Under the pieces are notes generated by a model that saw nothing but the letters and a program-made list of their open reading frames with translations, did not search any database and was not told where the DNA came from. 64,000 nucleotides of DNA from Rhodococcoides corynebacterioides. GTDB lineage: Bacteria; Actinomycetota; Actinomycetes; Mycobacteriales; Mycobacteriaceae. The stretch is from the NCBI RefSeq assembly GCF_019834675.1, contig NZ_JABUBU010000003.1, forward strand, positions 124,001 to 188,000. Reading direction: 5' to 3'. Made by a program: the position numbers and the translations under genes. Shown here one piece after another: positions 53,391 through 62,857 of the stretch (position 1 is the first letter of the stretch; the number at the start of each line of letters is the position of its first letter).

Positions 53391-53771
53391 CTCGCGTCGG
53401 GGCCAATCTAGCGGGAGACCCCGACAAACAGGTCACGAGGTTCGCCGGGTCCGCCGGTTGTGGTCGAAATCCGCAGTGAAGGTCGTCGCACACCTCTTCG
53501 CCTCGGTCTCGAACAAGAACGGCGTTAGGCCCGGGTTACACAAGAACGAAACTTCGGCCGCCGAACTCGTGAGCCACGGCAACGGCGGGACCGCCGTCGC
53601 CGACCAGCCGAACCGATCTTTGCAACGATTACGCTAGCTTCGTCGACTGATTGAAAACGGACAAAGCTGCGGACGAGTTGTGGCCGTTTGCCCTACCCTT
53701 CACACCATGATTCCCCTGCAACTTGGAAGCCATTGTGCACACGCGCTCCGCCCGAGCTTGGGTCGCTCGTC
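53391..53771. other. Promoter-bearing intergenic region of the helicase cluster
   Basis: About 380 bases between the minus-strand helicase pair and the plus-strand gene at 53772. No gene is seen. It should hold divergent promoters; none could be assigned with confidence. Confidence 0.4.
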
Positions 53772-54677
53772 GTGAATGGGGTCGACGCGGCTGTCGAGAT
53801 CAAACAGGAGCTCGAGCGCTTGAGCGAAGTTAGCGCAATCGCTCGCGAAGCTCCTCAATCCAAAGCCATCTACAGCTACCTCGCGCAGGGTCTGCGAGGC
53901 GCAGAGGCACGGGACTTTGAGGCCATGATTGCAGTATTGTTTGGCCGCTTGGGGATTTGGTGGTCCCCAAAAGCATACAATCGCCTTCCAATCATGACCC
54001 CGTGGTGTGTACGGGACCGCACGAGCCGGTACGATCAAGGCCCCGAAGCCTGGGGGGCGCCCAGGGCAGATGGGTATATGCGTGACGACAATTCCATCAT
54101 CAAGAAGCTCCCTCTACCGGTCGATATCGGCGCCCCTGTGGGACACCCATACAACAAGAGAAAGCCGTGGCGGGGATTCACCGCTTGTCACATTTGGCAC
54201 AAGCTGCCGGGGGGAACTCTTGCAGGCGCAGACCCTTGGCTCTATTCATTCGCACCCAACCTGGTCTGGCTGCCATCATGGCTGGCACCGCTGACCGATG
54301 GCCACGAATCTTACGCACAAGCACTACTGCAACGCACTAGTCTCGCGTTATTCCGTGATGCACCTGTCATACCATCACTGAAGCCGTGGACTGAACAGGC
54401 ATGGGAGAGATTGCCAACAACGTCCACCGTGTCACCCCTCCCATTAACCCAGCTGGCATTTTTCGAACCCAATGACAAATTTTTCACCCGGCGCATCAAT
54501 GCTTTGGACAAGGTTCTAATGGGGTGTGAATCCATATTTAGCTCCGGCCGCATTCCGTCAAAACTGATTTGCTCAAGATACACGACCGGACTCCCGCAAA
54601 TTCAAACTAAAGCTTTGCACAAGTTTCATGACGCTATTTTTGAATACCGTGAAGCTGTAGTCGCTGCCGCGCCGTGA
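53772..54677 (+). CDS. Unknown protein with HNH-like CHIW motif
   Basis: The 301-aa product has markedly lower GC than its neighbours. Its central region reads GFTACHIWHKLPGGTLAGAD and then APNLVWLPSWLAPLTD. A C-H-x-W motif followed after ~25 residues by N-L-V-x-L-P resembles a divergent HNH/beta-beta-alpha-Me nuclease layout (first His, then Asn helix). This is a pattern judgement, not a family match. GTG 53772 (MNGVDAAVEIKQELERL) is preferred over the earlier open frame at 53688. Being low-GC, alone on the plus strand and adjacent to helicases, it is likely acquired DNA and possibly a restriction nuclease. Confidence 0.55.
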   Translation: MNGVDAAVEIKQELERLSEVSAIAREAPQSKAIYSYLAQGLRGAEARDFEAMIAVLFGRLGIWWSPKAYNRLPIMTPWCVRDRTSRYDQGPEAWGAPRADGYMRDDNSIIKKLPLPVDIGAPVGHPYNKRKPWRGFTACHIWHKLPGGTLAGADPWLYSFAPNLVWLPSWLAPLTDGHESYAQALLQRTSLALFRDAPVIPSLKPWTEQAWERLPTTSTVSPLPLTQLAFFEPNDKFFTRRINALDKVLMGCESIFSSGRIPSKLICSRYTTGLPQIQTKALHKFHDAIFEYREAVVAAAP

Positions 54678-54985
54678 TGAGAACAGTTGCACAATTCAAT
54701 GAAGCAAATACGCGTGTCATCGAAAACGTCATCACTAGATTCCAGCGGTCAAACCAAGATCGAATCCGTCGCTTGCCGTCACTCAGAAGGCCATTGGGAT
54801 TTGAGCAATCTAGTATTGCGATTTTTGTTGCCACGATGTAGGTCCTGGTTTGTAGCGCCGAGACACGCCAACCGGCACACAGAATAGTGAGGGTCAACGA
54901 TTGAAAAAGATTATGATGAGCGGCCTGCAAGACCGCCCTCGTATGCAAACCATAGGCCAAGCCGAATAGAACCCGTCAGGTCCGT
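54678..54985. other. Low-GC intergenic region
   Basis: About 310 bases between convergent genes, A/T-rich for this genome, without a recognisable gene or hairpin terminator. Confidence 0.4.
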
Positions 54986-55429
54986 TCAGAATCCGCTCGC
55001 CTTCTCCACCAGGAGGTCATCACGCGTGCAGGTCCAGCCGTGGCGTCGGAGAGCCTCGAGGATCTCATCTTCGTCGGCCGCATCGAGGTGCAGGTACGAG
55101 CCGTTGTGGACGCTGTCTTCTACCCTGCCGAACTTCTCACGCACCGATGTCGGCACGTCCCGAAGCATGTCGCGGGCAGGCCACGCCGGCCAGTCGCCAT
55201 CGGCATGGCCCGGAACGGCATCGAGATCGTAGGGCTCGTCGTCTGCAGGAACATCGGCCTCGCCCGCGTCGAATCGCTCGACGACGCCGGCCCAGGTGTC
55301 CGGGCTCAAATTTCGCTTTGCGTCACCCCAGGTCGCGAAATCCGATCGCAGAATGGACAGCTGTTCGGCTCGTTCCTTGAGTATCAAGATCAGCGCACCG
55401 TCGACATCACCATAGACATAATCGGTCAT
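54986..55429 (-). CDS. Small acidic hypothetical protein
   Basis: The 147-aa product is very acidic (PADDEPYDLDAVPGHADGDW) and has a likely helical C-terminus (DADEDEILEALRRHGWTCTRDD in part). It has no signal or membrane segment. Acidic small proteins in defence islands can be immunity or DNA-mimic factors, but nothing here proves that. Codon bias supports a real gene; it is 99 nt downstream of the NERD helicase on the same strand. Confidence 0.6.
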   Translation of the reverse strand: MTDYVYGDVDGALILILKERAEQLSILRSDFATWGDAKRNLSPDTWAGVVERFDAGEADVPADDEPYDLDAVPGHADGDWPAWPARDMLRDVPTSVREKFGRVEDSVHNGSYLHLDAADEDEILEALRRHGWTCTRDDLLVEKASGF

Positions 55430-55528
55430 GCGACGAGCCTGTCACGGAACGGCGGTCCGCGGCAGGAAATCGGGCGCCAGCGGTGGGTGTACCCAATGCC
55501 GCGGCGAGTTCGGCCACGTTGTGCGGGC

Positions 55529-57172
55529 TCAAATCCTCAGTCGCGCAGCCAACTCTGCGCCACCGACGTCTCGGATGTAGTCCGGGTCCCCGCACACCAC
55601 CAGTTGGTCTCGCGCCCTCGACAGTCCGACGTAGAGACGCTCCCGTGACCGATCCCGCCCTCCGGACTCGTTCACCGCGAGCACGACCGCTCGCCGTTCC
55701 AAGCCCTTGAACCCGAGAACGTGACCGTAGAACACCTGGTCGTGGTCCCAGAAGCTGTTCCAGTACGCGGCCTGCCCCTCTGCCTGCCGCGAAACCTGTT
55801 CGGGGTGCCGAGTACCGGTCGTCAGGAGCGCGACATCCTGCTCCCTCCACCCCGACTCCAACAACACGTCGATCTGGTCGTCCGCATGGTCCAGTGCATC
55901 TACCGCCGAGCACGCCACCATCGTTACCGCGGGTCCGTCCCCACCCAGCAAGCGCATGCGTTGTCCGGCGAGTGGACCGAAGCACGTCGCGATCTGTTTG
56001 GTGTTCCGGATGTTCTGATCGAGCACGATCGGCACGAGGTCCAGCGGCGGAGTGCCGTGCCGGTCGAACACGCGTTGCGCCTCGTCGCTGAAGAGGTAGA
56101 TGGAGCCGTCCTCTGCACTCCGGAGGGATTCGACCACAGGACTCCACCACGCATCGGCGAAATCCTGCGCCTCGTCGACGACCACGGCGTCGAATTTATG
56201 GCCCGGGGCGAGAGCGGCGGCCAAGTCGGCCATCTGGGCGGGTAGGTCCTCCTCCCAGAATTTCACGCTCTCGGCGGTCCGGACCGACTCGTCGGGACCC
56301 GTCGCCGCGCCCCACTGCATGCCCAATGCGTGGAATTCACCGACGTACGCGGGTCGTTCCTTGCGCGGCCACGTCGCGGTCAGCCTCTTGAGATACGACG
56401 CCAGACCGTGCGAGTAACACAGGAGCGCGACACGCTTACCCTCCTTCTGCAGGCGACGGGTCTGCTCGAGCGCGAGGAACGTCTTCCCACTGCCGGCGCC
56501 GCCACGAATCTCGACACGCTTGAGAAGCCGGGTGGCCTGCAGGATGACCGACTGCTGCGCGGTCAACGTCTCCGCGGCGTCCTCGTTCGCGAGGGCTCGC
56601 GAAAGGACGTCCTTCTGCGGCAACCCCCGCCCACCGAGCACCGCCAGTAGTTGTTCGCCGGATCGCGGATCGAGAGTGCCGTCCGACTTGTGACGCAGGA
56701 TGGCACGCAGCGAGTGCCCGAGCTGAGACAGCCCGGCCCGATCGACGACGCTCCACCGTGGGCAATCGGGGAGCGAGAAGTCCTGGTCCAGTTCGGTGTT
56801 CGGCAGGACGACGACATGGGTCCACGGGAACCCCTTGCCCAGCGTCCACCGTGGGTCGTCCTCCACGTAGGTCCGGAGCGCGTACTTCGCTTCTCGTACC
56901 TGTGCGACAGGGTCTATCGCGTGGTCCGTACCCTGCCGCGTCTGCACCCAGGTCGAGCCGTCGTGCGAGACCTGCCCGCCCTTGACCTCCACGCACACGA
57001 CACCGAGACCGTCGAGGTGGACGACGAAATCGATTTCGTAATCCTTGTGGTGGTCGGTGATCCGCCGGTTCGACAGCACGATGTCGTGCTCGCCGAGCTG
57101 GTCGACGAGCGCTTCGTAGACGGTCCTCTCAGCACCGTTCACGAGCGAAGGGGGACCGGGAACATGGGGCAT
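55529..57172 (-). CDS. NERD-domain SF1 helicase
   Basis: The 547-aa product joins an N-terminal nuclease-related NERD domain (about 10-130: DYEIDFVVHLDGLGVVCVEV followed by KGG, the PD-(D/E)xK-like D-ExK residues) to a UvrD-like motor: RGGAGSGKTFLALEQT (about 219-234), AVVVDEAQDFADAWW (about 326-340), LDQNIRNTKQI, and KGLERRAVVLAV with VGLSRARDQLVV. NERD helicases are standalone or part of antiviral sets such as Nhi-like systems. ATG 57172 (MPHVPGPPSL) is chosen; a GTG at 57193 is possible. Confidence 0.87.
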   Translation of the reverse strand: MPHVPGPPSLVNGAERTVYEALVDQLGEHDIVLSNRRITDHHKDYEIDFVVHLDGLGVVCVEVKGGQVSHDGSTWVQTRQGTDHAIDPVAQVREAKYALRTYVEDDPRWTLGKGFPWTHVVVLPNTELDQDFSLPDCPRWSVVDRAGLSQLGHSLRAILRHKSDGTLDPRSGEQLLAVLGGRGLPQKDVLSRALANEDAAETLTAQQSVILQATRLLKRVEIRGGAGSGKTFLALEQTRRLQKEGKRVALLCYSHGLASYLKRLTATWPRKERPAYVGEFHALGMQWGAATGPDESVRTAESVKFWEEDLPAQMADLAAALAPGHKFDAVVVDEAQDFADAWWSPVVESLRSAEDGSIYLFSDEAQRVFDRHGTPPLDLVPIVLDQNIRNTKQIATCFGPLAGQRMRLLGGDGPAVTMVACSAVDALDHADDQIDVLLESGWREQDVALLTTGTRHPEQVSRQAEGQAAYWNSFWDHDQVFYGHVLGFKGLERRAVVLAVNESGGRDRSRERLYVGLSRARDQLVVCGDPDYIRDVGGAELAARLRI

Positions 57173-57359
57173 AGGACGAGGGTGCCATCTCACCGCGAGA
57201 ACTGTCAGTGTTCAAACGATCCGGATGCGTGCGAAGACCGATATTCAACAGCTGGGCAGATTTATGCGTTCCTCGAACCATGGTCCGATTCGAGCCAGTA
57301 AGGGCCGGCAGATGCCAAAGATCCGATTGCGCCGACGGTACGTTTAACGACACGACCGA

Positions 57360-57914
57360 TCAGTTCAACGTCGAGCGACAGAATTCTTCGGAATTACCTG
57401 CTTCGAGGCAGTTCTGCCAGTCGATTTGACCTTGAACCCACGGCGACGGTGTGCGGACTACCGTGTAATTGGGGTTTGCAATTTCGGCTCCGTTCGGGTA
57501 GACGCAGACGGGCCCATCGCAAATTGGCGTATTAGCATCAATTTCGCCTTGCAGCGCTTGATCATGGACTGACTGACAGTAGTCGGAGTACCCGGTCACC
57601 GTGCCATCCGACCAGTAAGTGACGATCGGCCCCAAACCCATCTGACAGTCAACGATTACCGATTCCTCGACGACACTGGGTAGCTCTGCAGATTCGGTTG
57701 TTTCCGTTGGCAGATACTCTGAGACGACAGGTTCAGCCGGCGCGTCGGGCATGACGGTGGTGGTGGGCTCGACGAGCACCGACTGGGTCGTCACGACGAC
57801 CGAGGACGACGACCCGCTGAGAGCGTCGCTCGCGTCATCCTCGGACGAACAAGCCCCCACCAGCATCCCCACAAGTCCGAGTGTCAGCAGAACAGAAGTA
57901 CGCGCCATGGCCAT
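57360..57914 (-). CDS. Putative lipoprotein
   Basis: The 184-aa product has a signal peptide (SVLLTLGLVGMLVGAC) with a lipobox cysteine, a Ser/Thr/Val-rich linker, and a C-terminal domain with six cysteines (DCQMGLGPIVTYWSDG, SDYCQSVHDQ, CDGPVCVYPNG, NCLEAGNSEEFC) probably forming disulfides. Surface-anchored and of unknown function. A second start, ATG at residue 3, is also possible. Confidence 0.72.
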   Translation of the reverse strand: MAMARTSVLLTLGLVGMLVGACSSEDDASDALSGSSSSVVVTTQSVLVEPTTTVMPDAPAEPVVSEYLPTETTESAELPSVVEESVIVDCQMGLGPIVTYWSDGTVTGYSDYCQSVHDQALQGEIDANTPICDGPVCVYPNGAEIANPNYTVVRTPSPWVQGQIDWQNCLEAGNSEEFCRSTLN

Positions 57915-58032
57915 AGACAGTCCATCGCTCAGGAATCTACCGACTGTTACAAACGAGTTCAGCCAGCCTTGGATGCAGCGTTGGACGCCGGTACGACGGA
58001 TGGCAACGTCGGTACGTTGGTGCGGCGCTGAC

Positions 58033-58872
58033 TCAGGCGCGATTCAATACCTCGCGCAACGTCATCGCCCGCCGCCCCGTCACCCGCTCCACGTCGTCGC
58101 CCACCCGACTCAACTCGCCCGACGCGATGGCGGTGTACGTCGACACCCACGCGTCGTTCTGCCAGTCCGGCGCGTTCCACGTTGCACGCGACGCGTACGC
58201 CTCGTCGAGCGTCTCGTCGTGGAACGTCACCGCCCGCCCCCGCACCTCGGCGATCGCGGCGGCCACCTCGGCCACGGACAACGCCTCGGGTCCGGTGAGG
58301 TCGTAGGACCTGCCGGCGTGCGACGCGGGGTCGGTCAGCACCACCGCGGCCACCCGTGCCACGTCCGCTCGGGCCACCAGCGAGACCCGACCGTCGCCGG
58401 CCGGCCCACGAATCACACCGTCCTCGCCGGCGAAGTGCTCCATCACGTCGGCGTAGAAGTTGTCACGCAGAAACGTGTGGTCCACTCCCGAGGCCGCGAT
58501 GTGCTGCTCGGTGTGAAAATGGTCCCGCGCCAACGTGAACGTCGCGTCCGGGGCCGCGCCGAAGAACGACGTGTAAACGACGTGCCGTACCCCTGCCGCG
58601 GCCGCGGCGTCGACGAACGTTCGGTGCTCGTCGAGTCGGGTTGCGCTCTCCGCCCCCGACACCATGAACAGCACGTCGACGCCACGCAGGGCCTCCGTCG
58701 ACGCATCGGGATCGCCGTACGAACACTGCGCGACATCACTGTTCGGAATCGTCGGCGCCCGGCCAACGTCACGAACCAGCAAACGGAGTGGCGTCCCCGA
58801 GTCCGCGAGGAGCGCCGCGACCGCACCCCCGACCGCGCCGGTGGAACCCGTGACAGCAATGGTCGGCGTCAT
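58033..58872 (-). CDS. NmrA-like / NAD(P)H-binding atypical short-chain dehydrogenase
   Basis: The 279-aa product starts with the NAD(P)-binding fold TPTIAVTGSTGAVGGAVAAL, where GxTGxxG is the atypical-SDR glycine motif. It continues with GVDVLFMVSGAES, VRHVVYTSFFGAAPDATFTL and a C-terminal helical part (EALSVAEVAAAIAEVRGR). This matches the NmrA/quinone-oxidoreductase QorB-like group, which sense or reduce with NADPH. No catalytic Tyr-xxx-Lys is obvious, so it may be a redox sensor rather than an enzyme. Single-gene unit. Confidence 0.85.
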   Translation of the reverse strand: MTPTIAVTGSTGAVGGAVAALLADSGTPLRLLVRDVGRAPTIPNSDVAQCSYGDPDASTEALRGVDVLFMVSGAESATRLDEHRTFVDAAAAAGVRHVVYTSFFGAAPDATFTLARDHFHTEQHIAASGVDHTFLRDNFYADVMEHFAGEDGVIRGPAGDGRVSLVARADVARVAAVVLTDPASHAGRSYDLTGPEALSVAEVAAAIAEVRGRAVTFHDETLDEAYASRATWNAPDWQNDAWVSTYTAIASGELSRVGDDVERVTGRRAMTLREVLNRA

Positions 58873-59041
58873 GGGCCGAGCGTACGGCGGCGCAGGCTCA
58901 GTAGGTTTGGTTCGCGTCCCGCGAGAGCACGAACGCGTTCGAGCTCACGAGGAGGCACGAGAAGCCCTCCTCCCTCGACACGCAGCTGGCGTCACCGACG
59001 GTGCGGATCCGGCCCTACGCCAACGGGTCCGCGTTACGCAG

Positions 59042-59530
59042 TCAGCCCGGAACCACGGCCTCCACCGGCGGCACGGCGACATAGTGCAGCGACCCGGTGG
59101 CAACGGTGAACAGCACCCGGCCCGGCTTGGTGGCGATCTCGACGATGTCGCCCGTCGCCACCGACGGTTGGAACGACGACCGCGTGTAGGTCACCACCCG
59201 CGACGTCGCCGTTCCCCGTTCGCCGGTGTCCAGGTTCTGCCAGTTCACCTGCATCTCGACGGCGCACGGCGCGGTGAAGAACGGGTAGAAAGTCGTTGTC
59301 ACGATCGCCACGCCGGGACGGTAGTCGGGGGTCTGAATTCCGCTCGTCATCTGGCCCACGCACTGGACGCCGTTGAACTCACCCAGCGTGTAGGTGTGCC
59401 CCGGGATCATCGTGTACGGCCGGTACTCCTCCGCAGCGGCCGGACCCGCTGTGCCCACGGCGATCGCGGCGGCGGCCACTGCCACCGTCATGAGTCGTCC
59501 AGCGCTACTCCGCTTTTCGTTCACTCTCAT
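59042..59530 (-). CDS. Secreted protein of unknown function
   Basis: The 162-aa product has a Sec signal peptide (MTVAVAAAAIAVGTAGPAAA, cleavage after AAA-E) with no lipobox cysteine. The mature ~125 residues are beta-rich and contain two Cys that may pair (FNGVQCVGQM, FTAPCAVEM). ATG 59530 has GGGAGCG just upstream and is preferred over ATG 59539. Probably extracellular or cell-wall associated. Not recognised. Confidence 0.7.
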   Translation of the reverse strand: MRVNEKRSSAGRLMTVAVAAAAIAVGTAGPAAAEEYRPYTMIPGHTYTLGEFNGVQCVGQMTSGIQTPDYRPGVAIVTTTFYPFFTAPCAVEMQVNWQNLDTGERGTATSRVVTYTRSSFQPSVATGDIVEIATKPGRVLFTVATGSLHYVAVPPVEAVVPG

Positions 59531-59602
59531 CGCTCCCACCCCGATTGATGTCCGGCTGGTTTGTTTTCGGACGGTAGCAAGATGCCGGCACCGGCGCTCG
59601 GG

Positions 59603-60562
59603 TTACGACGAGACGGCATCGCTCAGGCGGCCGGCCATCGTCCGCATCGCGTCGACCAACTCGGGGGGTTCGACGTCGGACAAAGCGGCGTCGAACCGAA
59701 GCAGCGACGCCGCCACCCCGGCCCAGGACCACGCGCCGATCCGCACGCGGCACCGGTCGTCGTCCAAGCTCTCGACAACGCCGTCACCGACGAACGGCGC
59801 GACGGCCGACGCGGGCACGGCGACCGTCGCCTCCCCGGCACACGCCCACTCCCCGGATGCGGTCCCGCGGAAGTGACGACGGACGAACTCCCCCGCGGAC
59901 CCACCGGGAACCTCCCGTGCCCTGAACGTCACGCCGGTGCGCATTTTCGGTCTCATGCGATCGACGCGGAACAGACGCCAGTCGACCCGGTCGAGATCGA
60001 AACCGACGACGTACCACCGTGCCCCGGCCCCGACGACGCCGTGGGGCTCGATCCGGCGGGTCGGCCCCAACGGTGTGACCTGTTCGTCGACAACGTAATC
60101 GAACCGCACCAACTCCCGCGCTCGTACCGCCTCGCCCATCACCCGGAGGACCTCTGTATCGACAGAGTCGACCGTCGTCGGCATCGACGCGAATTCGACG
60201 GCGTCGACGCGGCGTCGTACTCGGTCGGGCATGATCCGTCGCACCGTGGCCAGGGCGCGGTCCGCCGCGTCACCGACGTCGACACCCAACGCCGGGACCA
60301 TCTGCAGCGCGACCGTCAACGCGATGACCTGATCGTCGTCGAGCAACAGGGGCGGTACCGCGTCACCGGCGTCGAGTCGGTATCCACCCTCGGATCCGCG
60401 CACCGCCGACACCGAGTACCCGAGCTCGCGGAGCCGGTCGACATCACGCCGAATGGTGCGCGGGGTGACGCCGAGGCGGTCGGCCAGCACGGTCCCCGAC
60501 CACTCCCGACGGAGCTGCAGGAGCGAGAGCAACGCGAGCATCCGTGACGACGGTTCCGACAT
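59603..60562 (-). CDS. WYL-domain transcriptional regulator (DeoR/HTH_11 type)
   Basis: The 319-aa product begins with a winged helix (RMLALLSLLQLRREWSGTVL, then VTPRTIRRDVDRLRELGY), followed by the WYL sensor domain (RRIEPHGVVGAGARWYVVGF, about 170-190, where W-Y-V is the WYL signature, then RLFRVDRM) and a WCX C-terminus. Such proteins are usually local repressors responding to small ligands or nucleic acids. It is divergent from the VOC gene at 60667, its probable target. ATG 60562 is favoured over 60571. Confidence 0.9.
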   Translation of the reverse strand: MSEPSSRMLALLSLLQLRREWSGTVLADRLGVTPRTIRRDVDRLRELGYSVSAVRGSEGGYRLDAGDAVPPLLLDDDQVIALTVALQMVPALGVDVGDAADRALATVRRIMPDRVRRRVDAVEFASMPTTVDSVDTEVLRVMGEAVRARELVRFDYVVDEQVTPLGPTRRIEPHGVVGAGARWYVVGFDLDRVDWRLFRVDRMRPKMRTGVTFRAREVPGGSAGEFVRRHFRGTASGEWACAGEATVAVPASAVAPFVGDGVVESLDDDRCRVRIGAWSWAGVAASLLRFDAALSDVEPPELVDAMRTMAGRLSDAVSS

Positions 60563-60666
60563 GCGTCCCACTATCGCGCACCACTAGGACAGGATCTGAC
60601 CTATATCGCTGAGAACGTGGTCTGCAGCGGCCACCGAGGCCGGACCATTCGAACGAAGGATCCACC

Positions 60667-61083
60667 ATGACCATCATCAGCGCACTGCACGTCAACCTCC
60701 GCGGCAACGCCCGCGAGGCGCTCGAGTTCTACCGGTCGGTGTTCGGCGGGGAGCTGACGGCCTTCCCGTACGGCGATACCGCGTCGGGCCAGGGCCCGAA
60801 CCAGGCCGATCAGGTGGCGTGGGGCGAGGTGAGCACGCCCGACGGGTTCCGCATCATGGCGTACGACATCCAGGACTCGCTCGGGTATCACCCCGGCGAG
60901 AACGCGTTCTACAGCGCGCTGCGCAGCCCCGATGCCGACGTCATCACCGCGGCGTTCACCGGATTGTCCGCCGGGGCAACGGTCCTGGTACCGCTGGGCC
61001 CGGTCGGTTTCTCACCGCTGTACGGCAAGCTGGTCGACAAGTTCGGCATCGTGTGGATTCTGGACGTCATCCCGCAGTGGTGA
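60667..61083 (+). CDS. VOC superfamily protein, PhnB-like
   Basis: The 138-aa product has the paired beta-alpha-beta-beta-beta layout of the glyoxalase/bleomycin-resistance fold, with HVNLRGNAREALEFYRSVFG at the N-terminus and VPLGPVGFSPLYGKLVDKFG near the end, as in PhnB-like proteins. Members bind a metal and a small substrate or sequester drugs. A GAAGGA ribosome-binding site lies just upstream. Divergent from a WYL regulator, which probably controls it. Confidence 0.87.
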   Translation: MTIISALHVNLRGNAREALEFYRSVFGGELTAFPYGDTASGQGPNQADQVAWGEVSTPDGFRIMAYDIQDSLGYHPGENAFYSALRSPDADVITAAFTGLSAGATVLVPLGPVGFSPLYGKLVDKFGIVWILDVIPQW

Positions 61084-61108
61084 CCCCGGTGCACCCGGCT
61101 TCGACCGA

Positions 61109-62857
61109 TCAGTCGTCGACCTCCACGCCGTACCGGACGGCCAACGCGCCCAAGCCGTCGTCGTAACCCTGTCCGACCGCACGGAGGCGCCAACCGGTCC
61201 CCCGGCGATACACCTCCGTGAGCAGCAGGGTCCGTTCCGAAGTCGCCGCATCGAGAACGGCTGTCGCGATCGATCTTTCGGAACCCGCGACCGACAGGGA
61301 CACCGCACCGACGTCGCCGAACGTGTTCTCGCCGTCGACGGCGGCGGCGACCACGATGCGCTCGATGTCGTCGGGTACGAGCCCGAGGTCGAGACGCACT
61401 CCCTGCTCGCAATCGCCGTCGACCGTCAGAGCGACGGCACCATCGGAGGTTGCGGGGGCGTTGTAGAACACGAAGTCCTCGTCCTCGGACACCACTTCGT
61501 CGCGGGTGAGCAGGAACGCCACCACGTCGACCGGCAGTGTCGGACCCGACGCGTTCCATGAGGCGTCGATGGTGAATGCGGTCGTCGACGCGCCGAGGTC
61601 GATGACGGCCCCGCGTGAAAGCTGTGGCGCATCATGCGTCTCGGCCTCGCGCGGGGTCAGCGGTGCCGCGATGGGGACGTCCAGGTTCAAAGCACGGTCG
61701 ACATCCTCGGCAGCGAGAACCGTCAGACCCCGCTCGACGACGCGTGGCATTCTGGGGTCCCCGTCACCGCCGTCGAGGATCAACACCGCCGAGACGCTCG
61801 CATGGAGATTGACGGCAGGCCGCGCGCCGAGCTGTACGAGACGCGAGCGCATCACGACGGCCTCACCGTGCGTACCGCCCATCACCAGGACGCGGCGGTC
61901 TGCCCACGGACCGACGACGGGCGTCGGCTTCGGTGGAGCGACGACCACCGGTGTCCGTTCCGCCTTCGGCGTTCCGGGCCGAATTGTGCTGATCAAATCG
62001 AGGATTCGCTCCTCGGAGACCACCGGGAGTCCGTGTTCACGGGCTCGACGCACCTTCACGCTGTCCGACGACGGATCCGAACTGACCACGACACTGGTGT
62101 AGCGACTGACCGAATTCATCACGTCGAGACCGGCCGCGGTGAGTTGTTCGGCGAGTCGGAGACGCGGAACACGGGTGTCGCCACTGATGACCACGCGCAT
62201 GCCCTGCACCAGGCCGACCGCTGGGTCCAACGGGCCGGGGTTCCTCCACGGGCTTGGAGTGCGCGGAATGGCGTCCGGATAGATCGTCATGCGTTCTGTA
62301 CAGGCGACCACGGGCAGCGGTAGATCGAGCGAGCGAGCCAATCGCGCACTGTGCGTGAAGATCTGCGCGAGCACGCGAGCGTCGTCGTACGCGTCGTGGG
62401 CCCGAGACTGCCGAATCTTCCACCGCCGCGCCAGCGTGGACAGCGTGTGATTCTCGAGATCGGGCTGCAACCGACGGGACAGGGCGAGGGTGCACAACCG
62501 GTGTTCCGTCGGCATTGTCACCTTGGCACGGAGGTGTTCACGGTGGAGGAACCCATGATCGAAACTGGCGTTGTGCGCCACCATGGTGCGGCCGGCGAGC
62601 AGGGTCATCAGGTGCGGCGCCACCTCGTCGAAACGCGGCGCTCCACGCAGACGCTCCCTCGTCAGACCGTGGATGTGGACAGGACCGGGATCGCACCCCG
62701 GGTCGATCAGGGTGGACAGTTCCTGACCAACTCTGCCGTCGTCGTCCAGCGTGATCGCTGCAACGCTGAGGACACGGTCCCGGTGTGCCTTCAGGCCGGA
62801 CGTCTCGACGTCGACCACCACCCAACGATCGGCGCTGGCCGCCGGCGTTCTGAACAT
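61109..62857 (-). CDS. DEDDh exonuclease - BRCT - TerD fusion protein
   Basis: The 582-aa product has three parts. Residues about 10-180 are a DnaQ-like 3'-5' exonuclease (RWVVVDVETSGLKAHRDRVL, MVAHNASFDHGFLH, SRAHDAYDDARVLA: DEDDh residues present). Residues about 215-390 hold a BRCT domain (GMRVVISGDTRVPRLRLAEQ) and a second BRCT-like copy. The C-terminal ~170 residues are a TerD domain (SGPTLPVDVVAFLLTRDEVV, EDFVFYNAPATSDGAV, then a Ca-binding-type DGDCEQGVRLDLGLVPDDI). TerD domains are linked to tellurite and stress-response signalling. Start ATG 62857, or GTG 62860 just before it. Confidence 0.88.
   Translation of the reverse strand: MFRTPAASADRWVVVDVETSGLKAHRDRVLSVAAITLDDDGRVGQELSTLIDPGCDPGPVHIHGLTRERLRGAPRFDEVAPHLMTLLAGRTMVAHNASFDHGFLHREHLRAKVTMPTEHRLCTLALSRRLQPDLENHTLSTLARRWKIRQSRAHDAYDDARVLAQIFTHSARLARSLDLPLPVVACTERMTIYPDAIPRTPSPWRNPGPLDPAVGLVQGMRVVISGDTRVPRLRLAEQLTAAGLDVMNSVSRYTSVVVSSDPSSDSVKVRRAREHGLPVVSEERILDLISTIRPGTPKAERTPVVVAPPKPTPVVGPWADRRVLVMGGTHGEAVVMRSRLVQLGARPAVNLHASVSAVLILDGGDGDPRMPRVVERGLTVLAAEDVDRALNLDVPIAAPLTPREAETHDAPQLSRGAVIDLGASTTAFTIDASWNASGPTLPVDVVAFLLTRDEVVSEDEDFVFYNAPATSDGAVALTVDGDCEQGVRLDLGLVPDDIERIVVAAAVDGENTFGDVGAVSLSVAGSERSIATAVLDAATSERTLLLTEVYRRGTGWRLRAVGQGYDDGLGALAVRYGVEVDD

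Noticed and set aside
51507..53411. 634-codon open frame opposite the SF1 helicase
   Set aside because: Antisense shadow; no domains and wrong codon bias.
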